Assembly (NCBI RefSeq): GCF_958450345.1
Contig: NC_088781.1
Location: 56,684,315-56,748,314, forward strand
Direction of reading: 5' to 3'
DNA length: 64,000 nt
DNA from: Calliphora vicina
Lineage: Eukaryota > Arthropoda > Insecta > Diptera > Calliphoridae
This document shows, in pieces, positions 48,925-61,899 of the stretch. The position numbers were made by a program, and so were the translations under genes. The first letter of the stretch is position 1. Each line of letters starts with the position of its first letter. The notes under the pieces are model-generated. The model did no database searches. It was not told where the DNA came from and saw nothing but the letters and a program-made list of their open reading frames with translations.

Positions 48925-49590
48925 TAGGACTATTCCAACCAATACTTATCCATGGTCCAACAAATTATTATTTTTTGATCAGGTTAGCTTTTAAAAATAT
49001 GTCAGATATTATCTTTTCCAAATCATAAATTTTCAACTGTTATTTCAGCCAAAATGGACAGCGAAAAACAGGTATGTCAAAAAATAATTCAAATTTTTCA
49101 AAAAAAATCAAATATTGACTTTCAAAAAAATAGCAAAAGATCTGAAGGTTCATCGTTACACTGTTTCAAAAGCCATTAAACAGTATAAGGAAGACTTGAA
49201 GAAAATCTGGATTAGATACGAGGTCTAACAGATATTGGTAAGGCAAAAGAAGTTGAGAAACTCTTACGAAGAGCACCGAACTCAGAAAAGCAGCTCTTAA
49301 AGTTAAATACTCTGATTCTTTTGTGCGCAGAAGCAAAGCTAATGTTGGGTTGAAGTCGTATAAAGTTCCAGATCGCAATGCGGTAACGAACTTAGAAGCA
49401 AAAGAACGAGCGAAAAAATTTCTGTAAAATTTTATAGAAAAATACACTGGCAGATTTTTCACAACCTCCAGGTCAAGATTTTTATGTAGCTGATGGAAGA
49501 GGTAATGTTCAACAACAATACCGGACAAAAAAACAAACAAAATTCCCCACGAAGTTTCTTGTGTGACAAGCCAGTTAATATGCCAATATT
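48925..49590 (+). mobile_element. Tc1/mariner-type transposon fragment, family A copy 3
   Basis: It begins with the shared flank TCCAACCAATACTTATCCAT and TCAACTGTTATTTCAGCCAA. The decayed transposase shows IGKAKEVEKLLRRAP, DSFVRRSKANVG, KVPDRNAVTNLEAKERAKKF, then DFSQPPGQDFYVADGRGNVQ. It has multiple frameshifts, a premature stop and an internal deletion before the catalytic Asp region. It ends near AGTTTCTTGTGTGACAA. Non-functional. Confidence 0.7.
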
Positions 49591-49639
49591 TTAATGTTGT
49601 ATTGAACGGTTTAAGTTTTATTTAACTTAATACAAGTAT

Positions 49640-50225
49640 AAGTCTTATCTGGTTTAATCTTTATTTCTGTAGTATGACCCACGTCATATTTTAGCCACAA
49701 AAATATGACTACAGAAAAAACTACGTTTGAAGTTAAAATAATCCCATAGAAAAATTCATTATTGAAGCCAAAATTTGTGCCTAATAGACTCACGATTGAA
49801 GCTAAAATATGACTATAGTAAGTTTTAAGTTTTTTCTGGCTCTCACTATATGTATCTCCAAAAATTTTGCTCCAAATAAGTTTTACATATACGAAATTCA
49901 TGTCACCAAAGTTTGTTACGATAGGTCCATAATAACTCATAGCTCCCATATAGACGCGCTTCCGAAAATCACTTTAACTTGCATAAATCTCTCAAAAATG
50001 TTGGTATACACACAAAATTCAATATAAATAACTTTCATATATACATAAATCACACGACCTAATTTCATGGTGATCGGTCCATAATTGGTCATAGCTTCCA
50101 TATAAAGCCCACATCCTAAAATCACTTACGAATATAAATCATTGATATTTTAAAAGAAAAATGTTTTGCTTATTTACTTAGTGTAGGGTATTAGGTCAAT
50201 AGGGTCAAGCCCGACCATACTTTCT
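49640..50225. repeat. Fragment of the 153-bp-period repeat family
   Basis: GGTCCATAATAACTCATAGC and GGTCCATAATTGGTCATAGC occur about 153 bp apart (about 49924 and 50077). Each is followed by a CTTCCGAAAATCAC-type block. The right side carries GTAGGGTATTAGGTCA, then CCCGACCATACTTTCTTACT, comparable to the terminal hairpin and CTTAC end of the element at 29118-31212. It is 5'-truncated. Confidence 0.65.
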
Positions 50226-50349
50226 TACTTCTTTTATTTTAAATACGTGTAATAATCATATAGGAAACAGTACAATCAGAGGCCCATTGATGGATATCTA
50301 AAACAAAGTGGAAACCAATGTTTCTCCAAAAGAAGTGGTTTATCAAGTT

Positions 50350-51210
50350 ATTGCCTTTATTTTATTGAATATTTATACCCAACACCAGCAAACATTTTCT
50401 ATTGTTAGCTATGACCTTTTCCCATCTTTTGAGGCCAAGAACGAATAAAGCAAATTTCGAATACTCTGTTCCAAAGTAAAACGTTCTGTATCGATCGAAA
50501 CATATAGTAATCGGGCGGGGCAAGATCTCGACTATAAGGCTGATGAGACAATTTATCAACCACTTCTTTCTAAATAGTTTTTAACAGGTACTGCCGAGCG
50601 TTGTCATGATGGAATACTAAGGTTTCATGTCTGGGCGTTTTTTGACCAACGAATCAGTTGCGTTCGGTACAGATTCCCTGTGATGGTCTAACCAGATTTC
50701 AGCAGCTCATAACAGATAGGACCCTTTTGGTCTCACCAAATACAGAGCATTACCTGTTTTTAGTGTCGATTCGGCTGGTTGGATCCATTTCTCATCTCAA
50801 GTGTAAAAATTATTTTCTTTTATAACGTTCAAGCATCATTTCGGACATGCACAATCGTATTTCAATGTTAAAGGCTTCAATTCGTATGGTACCCAATTTT
50901 CCTGCCTTTGGATGAATCCTGCTACTCGCAAACGTTTTGAAATTAATGTTTAAGTAGATCCCAATGATTTTGCCAGCTTTTGTTGAATTTGACAACAACT
51001 TACATGAAGTAATTCCTCCAATTCTTGGCTGGCATGCGCGATCTTTGTCTTCCGTGTCAAAATCACAACTTATGAACCGCACAAACCATCTAATAAGGTT
51101 TGGTGAGCAATCGGTGTGCTTCAGCGTCACATTTTTTAAAATTAAAGAAATAAAGCTAAACTTCCCGCATATGACGATTCGTTTGTGTTGAATATGAACA
51201 TTTTGACTTT
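50350..51210 (-). pseudogene. Decayed mariner (mauritiana/irritans type) transposase
   Basis: The minus strand preserves the order of a mariner transposase: WFVRFISCDFDTEDKDRACQ (DNA-binding region), KAGKLGTIRIEAFNIEIRLC, then T-stop-DEKWIQPAES, where TGA replaces the usual Gly before the first catalytic Asp. HHDNARQY (second Asp) and QPYSRDLAPPDYYMF (third Asp, DD34D-type) follow. Several frameshifts and stops separate these blocks. Terminal repeats are not clearly recognisable. The element is dead. Confidence 0.8.
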
Positions 51211-51339
51211 TTGAGTCAAATTGGATAATATTAACCTGTGCCGCATCGGTTCTAATATTTTTTAGAAGTTCCCGGGAAAGCTTTGTCGGTAAACTTAGGA
51301 AATTTCTTAGTTTTCTTCTGAAACTTACAGTATTATTTC

Positions 51340-51478
51340 AACGCACATAAAACAGATTCATTACGATTTGTAGCCAATCGAATGATGATTTGATATGTCC
51401 ATAGATTTTTCTGCCACAACAGAAAACTTCGTTCATTAAGACTGAATCATTTGATTAGCAATAAAATTCTGTGTGACA
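51340..51478. mobile_element. Degenerate MITE copy (family of 63646-63892)
   Basis: The left side has ACATAAAACAGATTCATTAC and AGCCAATCGAATGAT. The right side has ATCATTTGATTAGCAATAAA and TTCTGTGTG. These match, with many changes, the inverted ends of the better copy at 63646-63892 (CACAGAGAAAACAGATTCG and GCCAATCGAATGATTC). Confidence 0.55.
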
Positions 51479-51479
51479 A

Positions 51480-52180
51480 AAACAAGAAAATTGACTTTTC
51501 TAATAGGACGACTTAATACAAAGTTCTTAAAGGTATTATAAAAATAATTAACATTAAAACTTCTAAGGATATTCATATTCAGAGAAAATAATGACAATAA
51601 AACTGACTTAGATTTGAAAATTTTCTATTTCAAAACGAATTAGATACCAGATTTTACTTTCAATTGATTCTTGAACGATTAGTTTGAAAAAAATTATTGA
51701 TTTTTGTTTTAATTTAGTAATTTTAATCTAATGCATGAAAAATATGGAATTTTTTTTTCAGGTTTTGTAAAATAAATTGTACCTACCTATTAAATATTAA
51801 ATTTATTTCAAAAAATAGTAAATAAAAGTAAAAAAATTGATTAGAAAATGTTCGAGTTATTAAAAAATAACCCCGACCCAGCGGTTATTTTATTTTTAAA
51901 CAATTCTTTCGAATTTTCTTTTAGATCTGTATGAGAATAAAAGCCAGATATAATTAAGTCAATAACTCTCATCATTTTGACGTAACTGGGATTTGAATTT
52001 TGAGGATTTCGGAAAATCTTATTTTTCTTTAATAATTTGGTCTGTTTAAAAGTACCCAAATAGCTAGTACATTTACAGACAAAACTATGGCCAACAATCA
52101 AACCCCCAAAGGGTCACAATAAAAAGACGATGGGTTAAAGTACAAACAAATGCATGGAGGGGCTAAATAAGAAATTGTAC
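51480..52180. other. No gene seen
   Basis: AT-rich. The 86-codon minus frame at 51841-52101 has no recognisable similarity. Confidence 0.4.
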
Positions 52181-53200
52181 CTACAGCAGCAACAAAGCAT
52201 TGCAAATAATACATGCAAAAAGAACAAAATTTATATTTAAAAAAAAAAACAAAGAAATTACAATAAATGAAACGCAAAATATCACATTACTCTTTCTGGC
52301 ACACAAAACAACAAACTCTACTACTGCACTCACTCACTACTCCACACAGCATACAATGACAATTTTCAACCAAACAACGAAATTCAAATAAAACCTAAAA
52401 AAAAGAATCACATAAAATATAAAATTCAGCAAGAAAAAACTGAAAAAAAAATTCCAACAACTAAAAGTATGAGTGAGAGTGCAAAGGAAAAATGTAGGGA
52501 TAACAAACGCACACATTCACACACTCCTTGCAGCAAACAACAAAACAAACGAAATGAAAAATGAAACATAATTTAAATAAATTCTATATTTAAAATAAAA
52601 AAAAAAAACAAAAATATCATTGTTAAATTTAACCAAATATAATTGTAGTTGAACAGAGACAGCCTACACACAAATGAAAGGGAAGAAAACTCTCAGGCAA
52701 AAGAAACAATGTGGCAATTGAAACGGGCAATAATAAAAGCTCTCCTTTTGAAAAGAGCCACACAATATTTTACTCTCCCTCTCAGGAGACATTTAAATAA
52801 ATACTGTTAAAAAAATAACAATGGAAATGAAATTGAAAAGTAGACAATAAAAAAAATAAAGAAAACAAACAAACGAATGTACGAACTGTATGATATTTGT
52901 TGTTTTTGTATGATTGTTTGTGTGGACATTTGTGTGAGTGCGTTTGTATGTTGTTATTGTATTGCTGTGTGATTGAGACAAGGTTAACGCCTTAAAGTAT
53001 TTAATTTGTTAAATATGGGAATGAGACAGCATGTTACGTTAGTTTTAAGAAAAGGAGGTACATTTGTTTATTTGTGTGCTTTATTATTATTATATTTATT
53101 CTTATTTTTTTTTGTTATTTATGTGTTTGTTCGTTTGGTTTATTTTTCTAATATAAAACTTTTTCGGAGGAGACTCCAAATAAAGTAAAACAAAAAAAAA
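52180..53200. other. Low-repeat block, no gene assigned
   Basis: Rich in CA/CAA/GTTT words (CACACATTCACACACTCC, TGTGTGAGTGCGTTTGTATG) and free of recognisable transposon sequence, resembling the block at 32870-33080. Possible regulatory DNA by composition only. Confidence 0.25.
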
Positions 53201-54400
53201 ATACCATTTTCAAATATTAAGGATTACAGAAATGAAAATGTGTAGCATAGTTAAAGGGGATGGGGATATTTAGGGTACTTTTTGACGGAATTTGCGGTGC
53301 GCTTGCTTTAGGTTAACAAATAAGTTATATTGAATATGTTGTATTTAAAATAGCCATATTTTAAAGCAAAATATACCTACTTACCTAACCAAAAAGAAAT
53401 ATGTAGTTCAATGGATCCCGTAATTTTGCTCTATCTGCTCTTTGAACCTTAAGTATGGGAAAAACGCAAATTTTGTCAATAATTTACTAAATACCTATGC
53501 TGTTCAGTGTTAATAAAACAAATCCAATAAAAAAATTAATCCAGGAAAGATTTTACTGAAATCGATGTCAAAATTCGTATTTTTTTAATATTTGGGATTT
53601 TTAATAAAAAGTTATAGGTAGAATTTTATAGGTACCTACCTATTTTGCATTTATTTGCGGATTTTAATGAATCTTCAAAGAAATATTCCATGAGGTCTGA
53701 AGATTAAAAATTAACCTTTTGATGTATTTGAGGTCCAAATAAGCCTAATTTTACTTGATTACAATGTTTGAAACATAAACTTCAGGCAATTTTTTGTTTT
53801 TAAAAAAAAAAAAATATGTAACTGAGTTGAATTGGCAAACATTTGTTTAATCACAAAAATTAATTTCTACCAATCTTATTTTTTAAACTCTATTTTCTGA
53901 AGTTTCATACAAAATCCCACAATAAATTCATAAAATTTCTTTTAGGTTAGCTCTTGTTATAGAGATACAGTGCACACTTTTTACTTCCATAGGGTACTCT
54001 AAAATATAAACTTAGTGAACTAAGCTGTTCATATTTTAAAGCTTTTTAAAATATGTATAGCTTATTTGTGTTTTTTGATAGAGTTGAAATCTAAATCAAC
54101 AAGGTACTGGCTAAATTCTAATTCAACTGCTTAATAATTTTTTGACTTCCCTTGCTGTAGATGGGAATTAGATATGCCATTCGCAAATATGAACATTTTG
54201 CAAAAGTGAACTGGCCTGGTTTTAATTAGTTCATATTATCGCGAGTGCACTGTATTTCAAAATATTTTTTTATTCAGAAACAAACTTTTTAATAACAAAA
54301 AATAAGAAAATTCAGATTTTAAAACACAAAAATGAATTATTAATATTTTATCCTTTACTCTCTAACACAGCATTTAGAAGTCTTTTCATGGAATAGACCA
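53200..54400. other. No gene seen
   Basis: AT-rich DNA with TAGGTA words; no element recognised. Confidence 0.4.
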
Positions 54401-54406
54401 GACTAC

Positions 54407-54480
54407 TGCACAGAGAAAACAGATTCGTAATAGCAACCGAAGTTGTTGCCAATCGAATTGACACAGAAAAAAATTGTAAC
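54407..54480. mobile_element. Single MITE end (family of 63646-63892)
   Basis: GCACAGAGAAAACAGATTCG, then CAACCGAAGTTGTTGCCAAT and CGAATTGACACAG, match one inverted arm of the 63646-63892 element. A clear opposite arm was not found, so the copy is truncated or disrupted. Confidence 0.6.
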
Positions 54481-55121
54481 AGTTTTAAGTAATTAAAAAA
54501 AATTGTTTGAAATGTGATTTAAATTTTCAATAATTTTTTTATTTAATATATTTTTTTAATACTCTCATCAACAATTTATTTTAGATATTTATTAACAATT
54601 TCAGTTGTTAAAATTCAATTGGAATAATATATTGAAAATAACAAAAATAAATGTGTCCAGAAAATAAAAAATAAAGAAAAATATACACATTTTTTTCTTT
54701 CATAAATAATATGTTTTCTTTTACTAATTATAATGAAATTGTTGCATTCTACATGGTAAGTTTAATGTGAAACTATAATCTATCGCTATAGGCCACACAA
54801 TTGGACATCAATTTTAAATACAAAACTTTTCAACTTTTTTTCAATGGGACTCTTTTCGTCATCAAATGCGTCCTGTGTAAAAGGAACTCATTCAAGAAGA
54901 ATGCTGGAGAAACATTATGTATAACCATTCACAGAAGGGGATATTTATCTTAGTACTTGTTCAAAAGGTGAGAAAATGGATTTACATGCTGTAACTTTAT
55001 ATTTTAAACTTATATTTGTTATTATAATTTGTAAATTTCTTTATAATAATGAAAAAAAGTAATAAAAACCATTAAATTCCATTTTTATTAATATAAGAAA
55101 AAGATATTGCAGATATACTAT

Positions 55122-55285
55122 ATATCGATGGCTTAATATAAAAAGGCCCTAACTCGTGTTTTTTTATGTCCAGATTTTTTTGGTTAATTATGATATATAA
55201 TCGGACCATTTATCGAAATAAACGAAAATCTGGAATTACAAAAAAAAGCACGAGTTAGGGCCTTTTTATATTAAGCCATCGATAT
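55122..55285. repeat. 164-bp palindromic (foldback) repeat
   Basis: ATATCGATGGCTTAATATAA and AAAGGCCCTAACTCGTG at the left are repeated inverted as CACGAGTTAGGGCCTTT and TTATATTAAGCCATCGATAT at the right. The inner arms (CCAGATTTT / AAAATCTGG) also pair, leaving a loop of about 40-45 bases. Probable short MITE. It lies in AT-rich DNA. Confidence 0.85.
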
Positions 55286-55489
55286 GTATATGTAATTAAA
55301 TAGTAACAATATATGTAATTATTCAATATTACAAACTTATTGTTGACTGTTAACAAATTTTTTGTTTAATTTCACAAACTCGTTATTAAAAGTTTTTGTT
55401 GAGAGTTACACAGAAAAAACTATTCCTTAAAACGTTTCAATTCAAATATTTAAGCTAAATTATCAAACCCATCCACCGAAAAAAAAATA

Positions 55490-55860
55490 ATAAAGCAGCC
55501 TCCATGTTCTACTGTGGGAATCAGATTTATAGTTTGGAGCTGTTCATTATTTTTGTTTCCCATCGCATCAAAATAAGTTAAACTTACTTTCGTCGCTGAA
55601 GACTACATTTTTCCAAAAACTTTCATCGTCATTTATATGCTTCTTAGCGAAATCCAACCGCTTGGCTTTATTCATTTCACTTTTTTACGAGGCACGCGGC
55701 TATGATAACCTCCACTTCTCAATACACTGCATACTGATTCAGGATGGACTGTGACTATAGACATATTTCCCATCTCTTTTGCTATGCCAACAGCATTTTT
55801 TCTTGGATTTTTATCAATTTCATTTAATATCTGTCTATGCTACTGTATATTTCTTATGCA
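55490..55860 (-). pseudogene. Tc1-like transposase fragment
   Basis: The minus strand reads KNAVGIAKEMGNMSIVTVHP, then VCSVLRSGGYHSRVPRKK, a frame break, and KNVVFSDESKFSL-like sequence (decayed to VFGKM-stop-SSATKVSLTYFDAMG) followed by NLIPTVEHGG. This is the order seen in Tc1-type transposases around the first catalytic Asp (FSDES). Stops and frameshifts are present and the N- and C-terminal parts are missing. Confidence 0.6.
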
Positions 55861-55869
55861 TTCAGTAAT

Positions 55870-57470
55870 AATATTCTAATGTGGTTTAATTAATACTGAA
55901 CAATGTGTAAAACAATGGCATATTGATCAAATTATTGCCAACAATTGTTTTTTTTTTCCAAAAATTCTCCAAATTAAAACCGCATAAAACGGCAAAATTA
56001 TGAAAGGTCTTGGATTTTATACTTATATACAGGTATAGTAAAATCCTTAATAAAATAACTATTGAATTTTTAGAATTTGTTTGACAAAATTGACCTGGGA
56101 CACTTAATGTTCAGGGGAATTTTCAATAATTCGAACATTTATCATCCGATTTATGACTTTTATATCATTTTGAAAACTCAATTCAGTAAAGATTGGGTTT
56201 GCAATATAAGTAATATTTAATAAATTAATTTTTTTTTCTATGAAATATGTACATATCCAAACTTCGGAGAAGATTGAAATGGCAAAAAAAGTACATCAAA
56301 GAAAAAAAGCAGTACCTACAACTAATTAAAAAAAAGTACATTTGTGTTTTTATTGAAAATGTCTTTAAATTATTCACTATTTAATATTCCATTTTTCTTC
56401 AACAGTTTTTTCTTTTGATACATTTTAAGCAAAAGTTTTCAAATTAACGAATTCATCAAATAGTTGATCCATGACAATGTTTTTGATAGAAAATGGTTTA
56501 ATGACATCTGCAAATTCATGAAAAAATATGTTCGAGTTAAGATTAAAAACATAAAGTTTTTCGAAATATCACAATTGTGGGACTTTTGCTTATGTGATTC
56601 ATTTTGCACTGAAAAAAATGTTACTAAAGGTGTTAAAAAGAAAGTACTTTTTTAGGGGTTAAGCAGACAACACTAAAAAAAAGTACGCCTACTGCTGAAA
56701 AAAGTACGTCTGGCTAGCCTGGGATTAACATTTTTCGATCAGACTGAGAGTTAATCTAGAACAGGCGCGGGACCATTTATTTTAATGATATTTTACAGTT
56801 TAAAATTTATGAAATTCAAAAATCTTTAAATAGGTATTAATCAAATGAATTTGGTCCGTTATTAAACAAAACTTAAGATTTTATTATAATATTAATAAAA
56901 TAAAATTCACACCTTTATTTTGTAAAACACTAAACCTCATTTTGCAAATATTCCCATAAAAATGTTTGATAAATAACAACAATTTATAAAATTTCTCAAA
57001 GTGCGGTGAAATGATTTACAAAATAACCCCTTTAAATCTAGTAACCAGAATTAAAACATGTTTAATTGATTGGATAACATGAATATACTATGATATAACA
57101 GCTTTTCACTTGTATTACAATCCAGAGTTGTAGGTATTACAAATCCAATAAATTATATGTTCGATTTCTTAGATGCAAAATACACTAAATATCAATTTTG
57201 AATTTAAAAAGGTACCATGTAAAAAAGATAAATGTTCCGCATTTAAAATGCACGCAATTTTTCTTACTACATTTTCAATAAATTTCTTTTTAGTTATTCT
57301 TTATAATAAATATGATTAATTATTTCCAGCTTTATTATAACTTTCTAACAACAACTATTGTTTCGTACCAAAAAAAAATCCCCCAATAAAATTTTAACTA
57401 ACCCAAAACTGTTTCTAAAATTAAATATACGCCATTTTCTATTTAAAATTCTTATGAAAATATCGAAAAA
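55870..57470. other. No gene seen
   Basis: AT-rich. The frame at 56464-56655 has no similarity. Some AAAAAAGTACRYCT repeats occur near 56280-56720. Confidence 0.4.
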
Positions 57471-57479
57471 GAAAATGTT

Positions 57480-58515
57480 TAATTTCGTTTACATAAAACG
57501 CAAAGAAACAAAATGACATTGTATGCAGTAAAAATACTCAAACGCAACAACAACAGCAGAAGCAGCAGCAATGAAATTTAATTTAATTGAATTATTGACA
57601 ATGTCGATTTTCATATGCTGGTATTTAACAGGCAAAAATAAAAGCAAAAACAACATAACACACACTCAATAACAAAGTCCAACAGTTCATGGAAATCCAT
57701 GAGAAAAAAACTAAACCCGCCTATTTCTTACAAGTACAGGAATATTGTGGTATTTAAACAGTTCTCTTAAATTGAGCTACACTCTCTTAATCGTATTGGT
57801 TTAAGTCTGGACTATTTAATTGTAGCACCTAAAACTATGCTACAGTTTCTAAGCTATTTAAACCCCAAAATCGGTTTAATTCAAACACAATTAAATGATT
57901 TAAATGAAAACTGAATTTCTTTTAATTTTTTTTACATATTGTTGGGTTTTGTTAAGTCATTCATTCCCTTAATTCATTATTGTTTTTTTTTGTCTAAATG
58001 CTAACGCTGCTTGATTTTAAATATTTGTTTAACATTTATGATTGATTACATGGTGCTGTTTTTTTATTAAATCACACACACACTCTCTCAATAATATTAC
58101 AACATTGTAAGTTTTTATTTCTTCCTGCTTTTCAACCCTTTTTTCCTCGTTTATTATTATTTTTCTTTTGTCTCCTTGCTGATTTTTTTTTCTTGTCTTC
58201 TGTTGTTGTTTTAATAATCTCCTAGTGCAGTTTAAAGCAAATGTTCCTTTAACTTCCCTAAAATATTGATTTTCTTTTGTATCCTTTTGTCTTTACACGT
58301 CTTCATTTGCGTCTTGTCTATCTATTGTCTGTGTTATTTTAATCATAAAACACCAACAACACAACTAAAAGAAGCAAAAAAAATCAGTTTTCGTTTTAGA
58401 ATTTTCTGCCATCTTTTCGTAGTCATCACTCCCTTGGCATGTGTCAACAATCATTTGTTTTGTTGTTGCTGTTGTGGTGGCGCTGATAGGAGCAGCATGT
58501 TCGTGTGCTAATTTT
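57480..58515. other. Low-repeat block, no gene assigned
   Basis: Contains CAACAACAACAGCAGAAGCA (57545-57570) and a GTTGTTGCTGTTGTGGTGGC run at 58463-58482, with pyrimidine-rich DNA between. No transposon sequence recognised. The 81-codon frame at 58266-58511 ends in the simple repeat and is not a convincing gene. It may be regulatory. Confidence 0.25.
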
Positions 58516-59079
58516 CTTTAATAAAATTTAAAGTTTTTATAGACTATTACAAGAATTTTAAATTTGGGTAAATTATCGATTTCAGTGTATTAAATTTTGT
58601 TTTAATTTAAAACTTAGTTTAGTTTTTTTTGTTTAATATTTAACAAAAATAATATTTTTATACCCAGGGGAAACTGACATATTCTTTCTATTCTAATAGG
58701 AAACGACAAGGTCAATTGCATTTACTTTTAAATACAAATAAACTGCAAATTAACCAATGAATATTAAAAAAACAAATATTATAATCTTTGGATTAAAAAA
58801 TAAACGTCATATATCCTTACCCTTTGATAGAAGATTATAAATTTAGATCTTTAAATTACTATTCTTACCCCTTGATAAGGTTCAGGAAATGTTTAAGTAG
58901 GTAAATTGTAAAATCTTCCTGTTCCTGGCAGAATTTCTGCGAATCTAATGAGAATACTAAAGACTCCACAAGACTATCTGGATGCTGGAGATCCAACACG
59001 TAATTACTTGCTAAGATATTGAACTTGTTTCCCAAACTTCTGATTACATAACTCACTGACTTTGATAAAATGTTCCAAA

Positions 59080-59740
59080 ATTGTTTCGATTTATTCCGTG
59101 CAGATGGAAATGGAGGGGTGCTACATGAGCAATGGATATGACATACTAGTATATACTGATGGAGTGTGAAGCCCTCTGTGACGAATTCGGACTAAAATTC
59201 TCAAGAATTTTATAGATGGAGATTAGGAAGCCATGTCAAATTTGTCGACAGCTACTCGGCACTCCTGTTACCTAACTAAGTCTTTTATTACAACATCCAC
59301 TTCGATCAGACAGTACAAGGAAGATTTGTCTAAGCTAGTTCGTCTAACTGACATCACTGTAGGTAGGGACTACTACGTTAATGAGCTGACTAGAGAAGGA
59401 TCCTCAAACGAAGTATCTGGCGCATTACCGATTGGTACCATTAAAAGCGAAATCTTTAAACACTACCCTTAAAAAGCAGACAATAGGAGTCTCAAATTGG
59501 AAACATGCAAGACAGGCAGATAATTATGGCCAGCATGCAAGGATAATCGCAGTCTAAAACCGATAGGAACCGGAAGAACATTTCGAGGCAAATAAAAGTG
59601 TTAACTGACCACTAGGCGATCGGCAAGCATTCAAAGAGGCTCGGACTTCCACTCAACAGTTACTGCCGCAGTTGCCTGTATCGCGGAAAAGCAGAAATAG
59701 TTTTTCATCTCATCTCTGAATGCCCCGCTCTTCATTTAAT
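59080..59740 (+). pseudogene. Non-LTR retrotransposon RNase H/C-terminal fragment
   Basis: The plus strand contains VYTDGV (position of the RNase H YTDGSK motif, near 59150), then YYVNELTREGSSNEVSGALP (the GNE.A.ELA..GSS motif). Later comes RLGLPLNSYCRSCLYRGKAE followed by VFHLISECPAL, the usual C..C..E.E...H.L..CP ending of ORF2. Frameshifts separate the blocks. The reverse transcriptase is absent. Dead 5'-truncated copy. Confidence 0.7.
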
Positions 59741-61200
59741 TAGATAAACATTTTGAAAATGCATTTAGTAAATGATATAGCTGAGACATAGAGTATCAAA
59801 TTGTGTGATCTAATTGGATACCTTAATGCGACCGATTGGATTTAGTATTCCCTTCGTCTGAATTTGATCCAGTTTTTAACTATCACATAGAGCTGCCTGA
59901 ACTGTCAACATACCTACTGTAATGCGTGCGTGCGTTTTTATGTGAGAATAGACTTCTATTTCTAGTGTCTGTTGTTAACTTTACATAAAGTAAATTCTCC
60001 AATAGAATTTTGCACATAAAAGTTAGTTTAGGGGTAGGACTGCGGGAGCCTTTAATTTGCTAGCAGCCGGGTGGGGGGTTCGTGTCCTTCCCAAACACAA
60101 CCAAGTTCCTTACAACTCATTATTTTAGACTCCCTATTTATTTAAACAAATATACTTTTAAGAGGGTCAGTACGACTAGATCTAAAAAAAAAAAGAAAAA
60201 TGCCCCAGTCTAGTCATTTATGATGAAAAAATTAAATAAACTACTCTAATAGGTATACTTGAATTTGGATTCCTAACATCTCTCAGGTCTTATAGAGATG
60301 AACGCCTCTATACCCTCACCAACCAAATGTTCCATTGGCGAATTATTAAATTACAAGAACCCCTAACATTATTATACCCTAATTTATTGTATCATCGAAT
60401 AAAAACACCTTAAATTTCGGACTAGCACCACATTGTGCAAAATATAACAAATTTATTTAATTTCAAAAAGAAAAACATTATTATATCTTAAAGTTAGCTT
60501 TTAAATTAATTTTCTCAATATTAAATATTAAATTTATCATAAATTTATGATTAAATTTCATATGACGATTAATTTATTCAAACAAAACAAATTAAATAAG
60601 ATTCAAATATTTATATTTCAAATTAATCAGAAACTTAATTTAATAGAACATCTTCACTCTTTCTTATGAAAATTTAGCATTTAAAAAAAAAAAACTTTAC
60701 AAAAATATTTTCACTGTATAATATTTGAGTATTCAATGTAATCTAGTTTTTATCATTATAAAACATTTTTGAATTTAATTATTAATTTTATTAACTCATA
60801 ACCACTGTGCTAGTTTACTTTAAAAAAAACTTTATTTCTAGTCTGGATTTGCATTTCTACTTGTTTTATGGATCAAAACAAAATATAAAAAAAAACAAAA
60901 ACCAAAATAGATTGTAGATTTCAACAAAAGATCAACATGAATACATCATACTCAGTGAGCAGACAGATAACTTTGCAATGAGAGTATTGTAATGTAAATG
61001 CAATCAACATGTTTATATAGGAATGGTTTGGCAATGGTATAAGAAAAGCTTTAATATTGTATTAAACATGAGCTTTACATTATTCTCTCTATAACAAATT
61101 ATTCATTTTGGTTGTTGTTATTTTATCATATTTTCTAAAAAATTTATGTTAAAATTTTATGTTGCAAGAACTATAAACATATTTTTAGATATAGATACGT
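59740..61200. other. No gene seen
   Basis: AT-rich. A short GC-rich patch at 60030-60080 (CAGCCGGGTGGGGGGTTCGT) resembles a pol III B-box only weakly. Nothing else is recognised. Confidence 0.4.
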
Positions 61201-61214
61201 ATGATCGAACTTAC

Positions 61215-61264
61215 CAACATAACATCGAACAGTAGAAGGCCTTCCAGGGTAGCGATGCAGGTTG
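61215..61264 (-). CDS. Candidate 50-nt exon of an unidentified minus-strand gene
   Basis: On the minus strand CTTATTCTTTTAG (AG at 61266-61265) precedes 50 nt that end at TTG followed by GTAAGTTCG, a near-consensus donor. The segment is clearly more GC-rich than its surroundings and is open in all three frames. One frame reads TCIATLEGLLLFDVML, a hydrophobic stretch that could belong to a membrane protein; another reads NLHRYPGRPSTVRCYV. It could be an exon of a neighbouring gene or a distal 5' exon of dac. No partner exon was found. Confidence 0.4.
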
Positions 61265-61899
61265 CTAAAAGAATAAGATGTTTATGGTTCTTGCCTTTGT
61301 TTACATTGACCAGATTATTGTTTTGATTCTTGTATTAATTTATTACATTTCTTGTAATTATTTGTTTAACTTGTTATGTCATTTTATAGTATTTTTAAAT
61401 TATTAAATTTTGTTTTCATGTTTTAACATTTTTATAGTAAACTTTGCACTGTGATATGTATAAATATTTTTTATCTATATTATTTCTAAGCACCATGGAT
61501 ATTTTTAAGCATTATGCTGTGTATTAAATTCAGTAATTTCATTTTAAAATTTTCTTATGTAAATATTTCTTTTCTTTTATAACTTTTTAAATTAACATTT
61601 TTTTACATATTTCTTTACTTTTTCATGTTTAAAAATTTTCTGAACTAATCACTGTTTGATACTTTCTGATTTTACATTTCGATCTTAAAACATTTAACAC
61701 TATTTGAATTTCTGGATTATGATTATATGAGATTTTCTTAAAATTTTTTATTGTTTTCACATTTCCCACTACTATTTTCACATATCACATATTGGATTGT
61801 TTTTAGTTCTATTGGATTATTTTTATGTAATTTTAATGTTGAATTCTGGATTTATGTGTAATTCTGGCAATGTAAAATGAAGAGTTTTGGTGAACTAGG

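Noticed and set aside
60020..60110. Possible tRNA or SINE head (GGGGGTTCGTGTCC)
   Set aside because: The B-box is imperfect and no cloverleaf or A-box could be drawn.
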